A stretch of DNA of 38,154 bases from Acidovorax sp. (lineage in GTDB: Bacteria; Pseudomonadota; Gammaproteobacteria; Burkholderiales; Burkholderiaceae_C), in the NCBI RefSeq assembly GCF_022763525.1, contig NZ_JALEGG010000191.1:1-38154 (forward strand), in the 5' to 3' direction. Shown piece by piece: positions 8,849 through 16,140 of this stretch. Both the position numbers and the translations under genes were made by a program. The notes under the pieces are model-generated. The model was not told the origin of the DNA, did no database searches, and worked only from the letters and a program-made list of their open reading frames with translations. How positions within the stretch are numbered: the stretch's first letter is position 1; the number at the start of each line of letters is the position of its first letter.

Positions 8849-9496
8849 ATGCCCCCATCCCACGCCACCCCAACCCAGCCCCCGCCCCACCCCTGGAGTG
8901 CACCCGCCCTGCTCGGCGCGGTCATCGGTTTTCTGCTGATGGGCGCCTGGGTCTACGCGCCCGGCTGGGAGCGCGCCTTCCGCTCCGACCACTCGCCCGC
9001 ATCGTGGCTTTCCGGCGCGCTGCTGCTGGCGCTGAGCACCACCGCCCTGCGCCTGACGGCTGAACGCTGCCTGCCCTGGCGGCTGGGCGTATGGCTGACG
9101 CTGGCGTTTGCGGTGCTGGCGGTGGACGAGCAGTTCATGCTGCACGAGCTGTGGAAGTTTCGCTGCCATGAATGGGCCGACGCCTGCCGCTGGGGCGCCG
9201 TGCGCGAGGCGCCGATGATTGCGGTGGCCGTGGTGGGTTTGTTTTCGCTGGCCTGGCTGCACCGTGCGCTGAGCCACCGCAGCACCCGCGCCCTGCTGTG
9301 GGTCGGGTTTGCGGTGGGATTGGCAGCGATAGGTGTGGACCAGTGGCCGGAGGTGCAGGCGCGTATGGACTGGCTGCCTGAGCTACCTGCGTTGTTGGCC
9401 ACGCTGGAGGAAGCGCTGGAGGTGGTGGCGGAGGCGCTGGTGTTGGGGGCGCTGCTGCGGGAGCCGGCCTATCATAAGTTTGTGCGTGAGGCCTAG
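8849..9496 (+). CDS. Integral membrane protein with DExxMLHE and EExxE motifs, unknown function
   Basis: A 215-residue protein with about six hydrophobic segments (such as LLGAVIGFLLMGAWVYA, WLSGALLLALSTTALRL and APMIAVAVVGLFSLAWL). Polar residues recur at membrane edges: LAVDEQFMLHELW after the third segment, GVDQWPE after the fifth and EEALEVVAEALVLG in the last. This pattern of paired acidic residues and His is shared by a group of uncharacterised bacterial six-helix membrane proteins and could bind a metal or act in catalysis. The ATG at 8849 is used; a start at 8786 would place its first residues within the dispersed repeat. No partner gene suggests a role. Confidence 0.75.
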   Translation: MPPSHATPTQPPPHPWSAPALLGAVIGFLLMGAWVYAPGWERAFRSDHSPASWLSGALLLALSTTALRLTAERCLPWRLGVWLTLAFAVLAVDEQFMLHELWKFRCHEWADACRWGAVREAPMIAVAVVGLFSLAWLHRALSHRSTRALLWVGFAVGLAAIGVDQWPEVQARMDWLPELPALLATLEEALEVVAEALVLGALLREPAYHKFVREA

Positions 9497-9545
9497 CACT
9501 TCAACAAAGAGCATAAAAGCCACTTGGGGCGGTCAGCCCGGCCGA

Positions 9546-9579
9546 TCGCAAAGCTATAGTGGTACCGCTCGCAAAGCTA
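9546..9579 (+). repeat. Short direct repeat upstream of the zinc-ribbon gene
   Basis: TCGCAAAGCTA occurs at 9546-9556 and again at 9569-9579, 23 bp apart, in the leader of the gene starting at 9633. The two-turn spacing would suit a protein binding site, but nothing else supports a function. Confidence 0.4.
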
Positions 9580-9632
9580 GTTGCGCAGAAATCAAACTAA
9601 ACGTTTGCACAACATTTTCGCTGCAGCCAAAG

Positions 9633-9962
9633 ATGGCCTATTGCCCCAACTGCTCCCAGCCTCTCGAGTCGACTAAGGTGTCGATTTGCCCACATTGCGA
9701 CGCGCTTTTTGGCCCGGGCAGTTCTTGGACGCCGCTAGCGACGCACCCTTCGGATCGCTCAAGTGGTGGGCGTTGGGGGTGCCTTGTCCCAGTGCTTGCA
9801 CTGGCAATCTGGCTCGGCATCGGCGTAGTAGCCATCGCTTCCGTAATTCCATACGGTGGTTCGAGTGGCTGGTGGGAGGTGTGGGGAATGTTTACGGGAC
9901 TACTAGTCCTGGCCAGTGGAATATGGTTCGTGAGCAAGGTCGTTGCCTTCTTTCGCAACTAA
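9633..9962 (+). CDS. Small zinc-ribbon membrane protein, uncharacterised
   Basis: A 109-residue protein starting MAYCPNCSQPLE with a second pair ICPHC, giving C-x2-C-x13-C-x2-C, a zinc-ribbon arrangement at residues 4-24. A segment ALFGPGSSWTPL follows, then two transmembrane helices (LVPVLALAIWLGIGVVAIAS and MFTGLLVLASGIWFVSKVVAF). The ribbon probably faces the cytoplasm. No function is known to me. The ATG at 9633 follows a weak purine stretch (CCAAAG). Base composition from about 9500 to 10140 is visibly less GC-rich than both neighbours, and codon choice is relaxed, so recent acquisition is possible. Confidence 0.7.
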   Translation: MAYCPNCSQPLESTKVSICPHCDALFGPGSSWTPLATHPSDRSSGGRWGCLVPVLALAIWLGIGVVAIASVIPYGGSSGWWEVWGMFTGLLVLASGIWFVSKVVAFFRN

Positions 9963-10161
9963 AGCTTCCCGACGGCAACTGCGGAGCAAGAGAAACTCCT
10001 ACCGCTTCGGGCATTCGCCGGCTTCGGTCGTTCGACTACGGCACGCCAATTGACACCAACGCTAACTGTCAGACCCTATGAGAGCTGGCGCCGACCACCA
10101 GTTTTCTCGCTGAGCGTTTGATTTCCCGCCCAATCGGCTGCCCTTATCCGATTCCCTCCAC

Positions 10162-11535
10162 TCACGTGCACTCCTCATCCACCCAAACCCCCGCCCGGAA
10201 CCACTGCCCGTTGACATTGACATACCACCAGAACTCAAACACCGGCTCGTAGCTCATGCTGCCCGGCGAGGGCACGTCGATGCGCAATATGTCCGCCACG
10301 CCGTCGCGGTCCAGGTCGATCTCGTGCACTGTGACCGCCGTGTTCTTGCGCTCGGGTTTCGGGCGGTAAGGCGGGTCGGCGGGCATCAGCCAACTGGTGG
10401 CGTAGCGTTTGGAGCGCGCCTTCACCGCGTCGGGCGGCAGCTTGCCGGGCAGCACCAGGCGGGCCAGGACCTGGGCGGTGTCGGACAGCTTGGCGTAGCC
10501 GCGCACGGGCTCAGCTTCTTCGCCGGGGTCGTCGAAGCCACGGCCGGGGTAGTGGCCGCCGCAGTAGTGCGCGTCGTTGCTGATGTCCCACGCGCGCTGG
10601 CGCACGGTGTGCGCGCCCACGAGGCCCTGGTGGGTGATGGCGTAAATGGTCAGTGGCGGAGCGAACGCCAGGTCGGCGGTGCCGACGTCCCAGAAGCCGG
10701 TGACGTATTCGATCTCGGGGCCGCTGTGGCGTGCAAACCGGCCCACGGGAGCGCCCGTGGGGATGACACTGGCGCGCGCACCGGACACGGCAGCCAGGCC
10801 ATCGGCATCGGTTTCGTGCAGCAGGGCGACGCCGGCGTGGGTGCGAAAGTACGACGGGGACACGGCAGGTAAGACGGGCTGCGCGGCCAGAGGCGCCACG
10901 GCCGGGATGTTGTCCTTGGCGCGGGTGGCCAGCTTCACGTCGTCCAGCGGGTTGACGGGCTGACCCCGGTCGATCTCCTGCTCGGGGCGCAGCAGCACGC
11001 CAGCGCGCAGGAGCTTCTTGGCGGCTTCCCACTCAGGGCGTTGGGGGTATTGCACGGGCGTATCGAGCGCGTGGGTCTTGGCCAGCGCGTTGATGTGCAG
11101 CGCGGCCGGCCGGGGCAGCGCGTTGCCATAGGCGCGCAGGCGGTTGGGCGATGGCGCCGCCCAGAAGGCGCGGGCCGCATCCTTGCCCGCCTGCGCCAGG
11201 GTGAGGGGCTGGTCGGCCAGCAGGTTGCAGGCGACGTGGGCCTGCAGCGGCTGGGGCAGCGGCGGGCCGAGACGTGCATCGCCGGCGTAGAGCACGGCGC
11301 ACCAGCCGTCGCGCTCGGTGAGCTGCTGCACCACCGTGTTGGCGGGCACCTGCGCCACCACGCGCGCCTGGGGCTGGGCGGCCTCGCGCAGGTTGACCCA
11401 GGAGCCTTGCACGTAGCGCGGCTTGGCGGTTGCCACGGTCGGCGTCTGTGCGTTGGCTGGCACCACCAAGGCTGCGCTCAACAAAGCAGCAGTGGCCCAT
11501 TGGCAGGCCCGCGTAGAGTGCACAAAGGTCTTCAT
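10162..11535 (-). CDS. Exported SH3b-domain protein with Ca-binding-like loop, unknown function
   Basis: A 457-residue protein with an N-terminal signal peptide (cationic start, hydrophobic core ATAALLSAALVV, predicted cleavage after PANA at residue 29). An SH3b-like domain follows at about 40-105 (WVNLREAAQPQARVVAQVP, then TERDGWCAV). The long remainder has no recognised fold. Near the end, EIDLDRDGVADIL is a DxDxDG calcium-type loop as in integrin/FG-GAP or dockerin repeats. It probably acts in the periplasm, perhaps at the cell wall. It starts 20 bp after the trhP stop and is probably the last gene of that transcript, although no functional link to tRNA modification is apparent. An upstream start at 11655 would overlap trhP and lose the signal peptide. 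Confidence 0.75.
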   Translation of the reverse strand: MKTFVHSTRACQWATAALLSAALVVPANAQTPTVATAKPRYVQGSWVNLREAAQPQARVVAQVPANTVVQQLTERDGWCAVLYAGDARLGPPLPQPLQAHVACNLLADQPLTLAQAGKDAARAFWAAPSPNRLRAYGNALPRPAALHINALAKTHALDTPVQYPQRPEWEAAKKLLRAGVLLRPEQEIDRGQPVNPLDDVKLATRAKDNIPAVAPLAAQPVLPAVSPSYFRTHAGVALLHETDADGLAAVSGARASVIPTGAPVGRFARHSGPEIEYVTGFWDVGTADLAFAPPLTIYAITHQGLVGAHTVRQRAWDISNDAHYCGGHYPGRGFDDPGEEAEPVRGYAKLSDTAQVLARLVLPGKLPPDAVKARSKRYATSWLMPADPPYRPKPERKNTAVTVHEIDLDRDGVADILRIDVPSPGSMSYEPVFEFWWYVNVNGQWFRAGVWVDEECT

Positions 11536-11555
11536 GCCCCAGCCCCGCACGAGGG

Positions 11556-12995
11556 TTACATCGCCAAGGCGGGCTCGGCCGCCGCCGCAGGCGGCTGCGA
11601 TTCGATCACGCGCGCCAGCAACGCACCGCTGTAGCGCGCGGGCAGCGGAATCCACACGCGCACGGGGCTGCCCTGGGCGACCTGCACGGGCTGGCCCTCC
11701 ACGTTGCGCATTTCCTGCAGGCGCACGGTGGTGTTGCCGCTGGGGTGCACCACCTCGATCAGATCGCCTACAGCGAAGTGGTTCTTGGTTTCCACCAGCA
11801 CCCAGTCGCCTTGCAAGCCGACATCGGCCAGGCCTTCGGTGCCCAGCACCTCGCCCACGTACTGGCTGCGCTGCGTGGCGGAGTGGCCGCTCAGGTAGTT
11901 TTGATAATCGTTGCTGGGCCGCCGCTCCAGCAGGCCGCCGGTGTAGCCGCGGTTGGACAGGCCTTCCAGCTCGATGAGCAGCTCGGGGTTGAAGGGGCGG
12001 CCCGCCACGGCGTCGTCAATCGCGCGGCGGTAGACCTGGGCGGTGCGGGCCACGTAGTACAGGCTCTTGGTGCGGCCTTCGATCTTGAGGGAATCCACCC
12101 CGATCTGCGTGAGGCGCGCCACATGCTCCACCGCGCGCAGGTCCTTGCTGTTCATGATGTAGGTGCCGTGCTCATCTTCCATGATGGGCATGAGCTGGCC
12201 GGGACGGCCCGCTTCTTCGATCAAATACACCTTGTCGGCCTTGGGGTGGCGCTCGCCGCTGCCGGTGGTGGAGGCAAAGGCCTGCTCGGCCTTTTGCTGT
12301 GCGGCCTCGAAGTTGAAGTCGCCTTCCATCTTTTGCGGGATGGCTTCGCCCGTGGTGGGGTCGATGTCGGCGTCGTGCGTAGCGTAGTTCCAGCGGCAGG
12401 CGTTGGTGCAGGTGCCCTGGTTGGGGTCGCGGTGGTTGAAGTAGCCGCTGAGCAGGCAGCGGCCCGAGTACGCGATGCACAGCGCGCCGTGCACGAATAC
12501 TTCCAGCTCCATGTCGGGGCATTCCTGGCGGATCTTTTCAATCTCGTCCAGGCTGAGTTCACGCGAGAGGATGATGCGTTCCACGCCCATCTTCTGCCAG
12601 AACTTCACCGCCGCCCAGTTGGTGGTGTTGGCTTGCACCGAGAGGTGCACCACCTGCTCGGGCCACTTTTCCTTGACCATCATGATCAGGCCCGCGTCGG
12701 CCATGATCAATGCGTCAGGTTTGCAGTCGATCACGGGTTCGATGTCGCGCAGGTAGGTGCGGATCTTGTCGTTGTGCGCAATCAGGTTGCTGGTCACAAA
12801 GAACTTTTTGCCGCGTGCGTGGGCCTCGTCGATGCCTTGCTTGATCTGCTCCAGGCGGAACTCGTTGTTGCGCGCGCGAAGCGAGTAGCGCGGCTGGCCG
12901 GCGTACACCGCGTCGGCGCCAAAGTCGTAGGCGGCGCGCATCTTGTCGAGCGAGCCAGCGGGCAGGAGGAGTTCGGGGGCTTTGAGCGTGGTCAT
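11556..12995 (-). CDS. trhP: U32-family tRNA hydroxylation protein TrhP (YegQ-like)
   Basis: A 479-residue U32 'peptidase' family protein. In E. coli the homologue YegQ was renamed TrhP: with prephenate it hydroxylates uridine 34 of tRNA to ho5U, the precursor of cmo5U and mo5U. The N-terminus PELLLPAGSLDKMRAAYDFG and the U32 signature EVFVHGALCIAYSGRCLLS are clear. The cysteines continue in GTCTNACRW and may hold an iron-sulfur cluster. Length agrees with YegQ (about 450) rather than with the longer RlhA type. ATG 12995 is used; a TTG four codons upstream is less likely. It lies 38 bp downstream of ttcA, placing two tRNA anticodon-loop modification genes together. Confidence 0.87.
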   Translation of the reverse strand: MTTLKAPELLLPAGSLDKMRAAYDFGADAVYAGQPRYSLRARNNEFRLEQIKQGIDEAHARGKKFFVTSNLIAHNDKIRTYLRDIEPVIDCKPDALIMADAGLIMMVKEKWPEQVVHLSVQANTTNWAAVKFWQKMGVERIILSRELSLDEIEKIRQECPDMELEVFVHGALCIAYSGRCLLSGYFNHRDPNQGTCTNACRWNYATHDADIDPTTGEAIPQKMEGDFNFEAAQQKAEQAFASTTGSGERHPKADKVYLIEEAGRPGQLMPIMEDEHGTYIMNSKDLRAVEHVARLTQIGVDSLKIEGRTKSLYYVARTAQVYRRAIDDAVAGRPFNPELLIELEGLSNRGYTGGLLERRPSNDYQNYLSGHSATQRSQYVGEVLGTEGLADVGLQGDWVLVETKNHFAVGDLIEVVHPSGNTTVRLQEMRNVEGQPVQVAQGSPVRVWIPLPARYSGALLARVIESQPPAAAAEPALAM

Positions 12996-13033
12996 GGGGT
13001 GGCCCAATCTAAAAATCGTCGGGAGTCAGAGGT

Positions 13034-13966
13034 TCAGCGGGGCATCAGCCGCAGGCCCGCGAGCATGCCCACGGCCTGCGCTGGAAACTCTTCGGCATCA
13101 AACGCCTTGTCGCCATCGGCGTCCTGCACGCCGTTGGGCACCAGGCCCTTGAAGTCGAACTGGCGCGGGTCCATGAAGTGCGAAGGCACCAGGTTGCGCA
13201 GCGCCACGGCCATGTTCTCGATGCGGCCGGGGTAGAGCTGCTGCCAGTCGCGCAGCATCTGGCCGATCTGCTTGCGCTGCAGGTTCTCCTGGCTGCCGCA
13301 CAGGGTGCAGGGGATGATGGGGAACTGGCGGTGCTCGGCCCAGCGTGTGAGGTCGTCCTCGGCCACATAGGCCAGCGGGCGGATGATGAGGTGGTCGCCC
13401 CGGTCGCTCTGCACCTTGGGCGGCATGCCCTTGAGCTTGCCGCCAAAGAACATGTTCAAAAAGAAGGTCTGCAGCATGTCGTCGCGGTGGTGGCCCAGCG
13501 CGATCTTGGTGGCGCCCAGCTCGTCGGCCACGCGGTACAGAATGCCCCGGCGCAGGCGGCTGCACAGGCTGCACATGGTCTTGCCTTCGGGGATGTGCTC
13601 TTTGACGACGCTGTACGTGTCCTGCGTTTCGATGTGGAAGGGCACGCCCACCCGGGTCAGATATTCGGGCAGCACATGGGCCGGAAAGCCGGGCTGCTTC
13701 TGGTCGAGGTTGACGGCGATAAGCTCGAACTTGTGGCCGTTGCGCTGCTGCAGCATGCGCAGCACGTCCAGCATTCCATAGCTGTCTTTGCCGCCCGACA
13801 CGCACACCATCACCTTGTCGCCGTCTTCAATCAGGCCAAAGTCGCCAATGGCCTGGGCCACTTGGCGCACCAGGCGCTTTTCGAGCTTGGTGGCCTCGTG
13901 CGTTGAATTGCTATCTTTTAGATAGCTTTTAGCGCTTGCTACTTCAGCGCTGGAGGCCGATTTCAT
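13034..13966 (-). CDS. ttcA: tRNA 2-thiocytidine(32) synthetase TtcA
   Basis: A 310-residue PP-loop ATPase that thiolates C32 in the tRNA anticodon loop with a [4Fe-4S] cluster. The PP-loop SGGKDS is at residues 57-62, with the cluster-binding pairs CSLC and CTLC further on. Homology to other TtcA proteins begins near residue 27 ([17 protein letters not shown]). The first 15-18 residues ([15 protein letters not shown]) are encoded by a copy of the dispersed repeat (13921-13966), including the start codon. The metH stop TGA touches this ATG with no base between (TGAATG), so translation is probably coupled. It is followed by trhP. Confidence 0.93.
   Translation of the reverse strand: MKSASSAEVASAKSYLKDSNSTHEATKLEKRLVRQVAQAIGDFGLIEDGDKVMVCVSGGKDSYGMLDVLRMLQQRNGHKFELIAVNLDQKQPGFPAHVLPEYLTRVGVPFHIETQDTYSVVKEHIPEGKTMCSLCSRLRRGILYRVADELGATKIALGHHRDDMLQTFFLNMFFGGKLKGMPPKVQSDRGDHLIIRPLAYVAEDDLTRWAEHRQFPIIPCTLCGSQENLQRKQIGQMLRDWQQLYPGRIENMAVALRNLVPSHFMDPRQFDFKGLVPNGVQDADGDKAFDAEEFPAQAVGMLAGLRLMPR
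13921..13966 (+). repeat. Dispersed boundary repeat, copy 2 (inside the ttcA 5' end)
   Basis: Reads GATAGCTTTTAGCGC, then TTGCTACTTCAGCGC, then TGGAGGCCGATTTCATT, closely matching copy 3 in its left arm, right arm and GGCC-ATTT end. The hairpin arms here are less perfect than in copy 1. The copy provides the ATG and first codons of ttcA. Confidence 0.8.
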
Positions 13967-15031
13967 TCAAACCTCTGCGGGGTAGAACATCTTGCGCGTC
14001 GGCACGCCGTCCACCGCCTTGGCAATGGCGCCGATGTGGTCGGGCGTCGTCCCGCAGCACCCCCCCACGATGTTGACCAGCCCCTCGGCCGCGAACTCGT
14101 GCACCAGACGGCTGGTGACCTCGGGCGTTTCGTCAAAACCGGTGTCGCTCATGGGGTTGGGCAGGCCGGCGTTGGGGTAGCAGCTGATGAACGTGTCTTC
14201 GGCCACGCGGTTCAGCTCCTGGATGTAGGGGCGCATCAGCGTGGCGCCCAGGGCGCAATTGAGGCCGATGGCCAGGGGCCGCGCGTGGCGCACGCTGTGC
14301 CAGAAGGCCGTCACGGTCTGGCCGGAGAGGATGCGGCCCGACGCGTCGGTGACGGTGCCGCTGATGATGATGGGCAGGCGCTCGCCGCTCTTTTCAAAGA
14401 ACTCGTCGATGGCGAACAGAGCCGCCTTGGCGTTCAGGGTGTCGAAGATGGTCTCGACCAGCAGCACGTCGGCGCCGCCTTCGACCAGGGCCTCGGTCTG
14501 CTCGTAGTAGGCGGCGCGCAGGGTTTCGAAGTCGATGTTGCGCGCGCCGGGGTCGTTCACGTCGGGGCTGATGCTGGCCGTCTTGGGCGTGGGGCCCAGG
14601 GCGCCGGCCACGAAGCGGGGGTGATCGGGCGTGCTGTACTTGTCGCACGCGGCGCGGGCCAGCTGGGCGGATTTGAGATTCATCTCGCGCGCCAGCTCGG
14701 CCATGCCGTAGTCCTCTTGCGCCACGGTGGTGGCGCCAAAGGTGTTGGTCTCGATCAGGTCGGCGCCGGCGGCGAGATACCGCTCGTGGATGTCGCGGAT
14801 CACGTCGGGCCGGGTGATGGACAGCAACTCGTTGTTGCCCTTCACGTCGCGTGGAAAGTCCTTGAAGCGGTCGCCCGCGCCATCCGGGCCGTTGTAGCCC
14901 TCGCCCCGGTACTGCGCCTCGCCCAGCTTGAAGCGCTGGATCATGGTGCCCATGGCGCCGTCGAGGATGACGATGCGTTGGGCGAGGATGTCGGGCAGTT
15001 GCGCGGCGCGCGTGTAGGCAGGCGTTTTCAT
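13967..15031 (-). CDS. metH: Methionine synthase N-terminal module (homocysteine S-methyltransferase), split MetH
   Basis: A 354-residue protein matching only the homocysteine-binding module of cobalamin-dependent methionine synthase (E. coli MetH is about 1,227 residues). Motifs are [11 protein letters not shown], the zinc-ligand segments GLNCALGA and [11 protein letters not shown], and the substrate-site ETNTFGAT. It methylates homocysteine, with the methyl group supplied by a cobalamin/folate module that must be a separate protein. That partner is not in the window. The frame ends normally rather than by truncation, so this is a true split form, which I believe is common in Burkholderiales. 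A -10-like TACAAT (15043-15038) ends six bases before the ATG, so a leaderless transcript may add to operon transcription. Confidence 0.9.
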   Translation of the reverse strand: MKTPAYTRAAQLPDILAQRIVILDGAMGTMIQRFKLGEAQYRGEGYNGPDGAGDRFKDFPRDVKGNNELLSITRPDVIRDIHERYLAAGADLIETNTFGATTVAQEDYGMAELAREMNLKSAQLARAACDKYSTPDHPRFVAGALGPTPKTASISPDVNDPGARNIDFETLRAAYYEQTEALVEGGADVLLVETIFDTLNAKAALFAIDEFFEKSGERLPIIISGTVTDASGRILSGQTVTAFWHSVRHARPLAIGLNCALGATLMRPYIQELNRVAEDTFISCYPNAGLPNPMSDTGFDETPEVTSRLVHEFAAEGLVNIVGGCCGTTPDHIGAIAKAVDGVPTRKMFYPAEV

Positions 15032-15052
15032 CCCCCGATTGTAGAAACCCGG

Positions 15053-15565
15053 TCAGCCACCGGGCCTGTCAGGGGTTTCAGCGCACACCAGCGTGTAGCG
15101 CTGCTTGGCCAGCCGCGTGGCGCCCAGGCGGTCGTAAAAGCGGATGGCGCCTTCGTTCCACACCGGCGTCTGCCACTGCAGCTGCTCGCAGCCCAGGGCG
15201 TGCGCCCGGTCCACGGCGGCCTCCAGCAACGCGCGGCCCAGCCCCCGGCCCCGCGCCGCCGGTTCGAGGTACAGGCAGTCCAGGTGCAAGAAGGGCCGCG
15301 CCGCCAGGGTGGCGTAGTCGAGGGTGGCGCTGGCGTAGCCCACGGCGTGCCCCTCCATCCAGCCCAGCCACGCATGGAGCCGCCCGGCCTCCAGCGCGCG
15401 CGCAAGCCGCTCGGCGTGGCCCTCGGCGTCATGGGGAATCTGCTCGTAGGCCGCGTGCGCCGCGCACAAGCAGGCCAGCACCCCTGCGTCGGCGGCCAGG
15501 GCGGGGCGCAAGTCCCAGCCCACCCAGCCGCGGGCGGACGGGCCGCCCATGGCGCGGGTCAGCAT
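15053..15565 (-). CDS. GNAT-family N-acetyltransferase
   Basis: A 170-residue GNAT enzyme that would transfer an acetyl group from acetyl-CoA to an amine. The core is visible as HLDCLYLEPAARGRGLGRALLEAA, with the R-G-R-G-L-G pyrophosphate-binding loop, followed by NEGAIRFYDRLGA, the usual C-terminal motif B. The substrate is unknown. The ATG at 15565 overlaps the end of the rhodanese gene by seven bases; a GTG at 15571 and an ATG at 15550 are alternatives. It lies 21 bp before metH, inside the same minus-strand gene block. Confidence 0.85.
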   Translation of the reverse strand: MLTRAMGGPSARGWVGWDLRPALAADAGVLACLCAAHAAYEQIPHDAEGHAERLARALEAGRLHAWLGWMEGHAVGYASATLDYATLAARPFLHLDCLYLEPAARGRGLGRALLEAAVDRAHALGCEQLQWQTPVWNEGAIRFYDRLGATRLAKQRYTLVCAETPDRPGG

Positions 15566-16029
15566 GCGCACTCGATGGCGGGCCGGGCGGCGGGCATGGC
15601 GCCGCGCTCGGGGCCGGTGGCGACGGGCTGGCCGTCGCGGATCCAGAAGTCCAGCCCGCCGAGCATCTCCTTCACCGTGAAGCCCAGGCGCGCCAGCTTG
15701 TACGCGCCCCGGGTGGAGCCGTTGCAGCCGATGCCGTCGCAGTACGTGACGTAGACCTTGCTGCGGTCGAGGTGCGCCGTGCTCTGCTCGTCCATGGTGC
15801 GATGGGGAAAGCTGATGGCGCCCGGCACGTGGCCCTGCTCGTAGTGGGCCGCGGAGCGGGTGTCGACCACGACGATGGCGTCGATGCCGTTGCGCAGGTC
15901 TTCGGCCACGTCCCAGGCATCGGCGTGGTAGCTGAGCTTGGCGGCCATGAAGTCCCGCGATTGCTCGGGCGTGGGCGCGGGAAAGGCCAGGACGGTGGAT
16001 GCGGGGGCGGCAGGCATTGTGGTGGTCAT
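15559..16029 (-). CDS. Rhodanese-like sulfurtransferase
   Basis: A 156-residue single-domain rhodanese. It has VVVDTRSAAHYEQGHVPGAISFPHRT, the CH2A-type motif, and the active-site loop YCDGIGCNGSTRGAYKL with the likely persulfide Cys at 97. A C-terminal segment LGGLDFWIRDGQPV completes the fold. Such proteins carry sulfane sulfur in the cytoplasm. The ATG at 16029 has a strong GGAGG eight bases upstream; a longer frame to 16083 lacks this. It heads the block ending with ttcA, trhP and the SH3b gene, and diverges from a MocR-type regulator. A role as sulfur donor for a neighbour such as TtcA is inference. Confidence 0.88.
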   Translation of the reverse strand: MTTTMPAAPASTVLAFPAPTPEQSRDFMAAKLSYHADAWDVAEDLRNGIDAIVVVDTRSAAHYEQGHVPGAISFPHRTMDEQSTAHLDRSKVYVTYCDGIGCNGSTRGAYKLARLGFTVKEMLGGLDFWIRDGQPVATGPERGAMPAARPAIECAC

Positions 16030-16099
16030 GGAAAAGTCCTCCGGGGTTGGAATTGCATTGCTGCGACAGGAGGAAGTGTCCACCGATTTGGACTGATCA

Positions 16100-16133
16100 A
16101 TAATGCCAATCTTGCCATTCAGATAAGACCAAT
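16100..16133. promoter_or_regulatory. Candidate MocR operator: tandem ATAA-(TG/GA)-CCAAT repeats
   Basis: ATAATGCCAAT (16100-16110) and ATAAGACCAAT (16123-16133) are direct repeats with 9 of 11 identities, 23 bp apart (about two helical turns). They lie in the 111 bp between the rhodanese and MocR genes, the second ending seven bases before the MocR start. MocR regulators typically bind such paired direct repeats, so control of both directions is plausible. Confidence 0.55.
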
Positions 16134-16140
16134 TTCATCT

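Noticed and set aside
9963-10161. A small gene or mobile-element remnant in the 200 bases before the SH3b gene end
   Set aside because: No open frame with a ribosome site or inverted ends was found; I see nothing specific there.
15032-15052. A cobalamin or SAM riboswitch in front of metH
   Set aside because: Only 21 bases separate metH from the upstream gene, too short for either.
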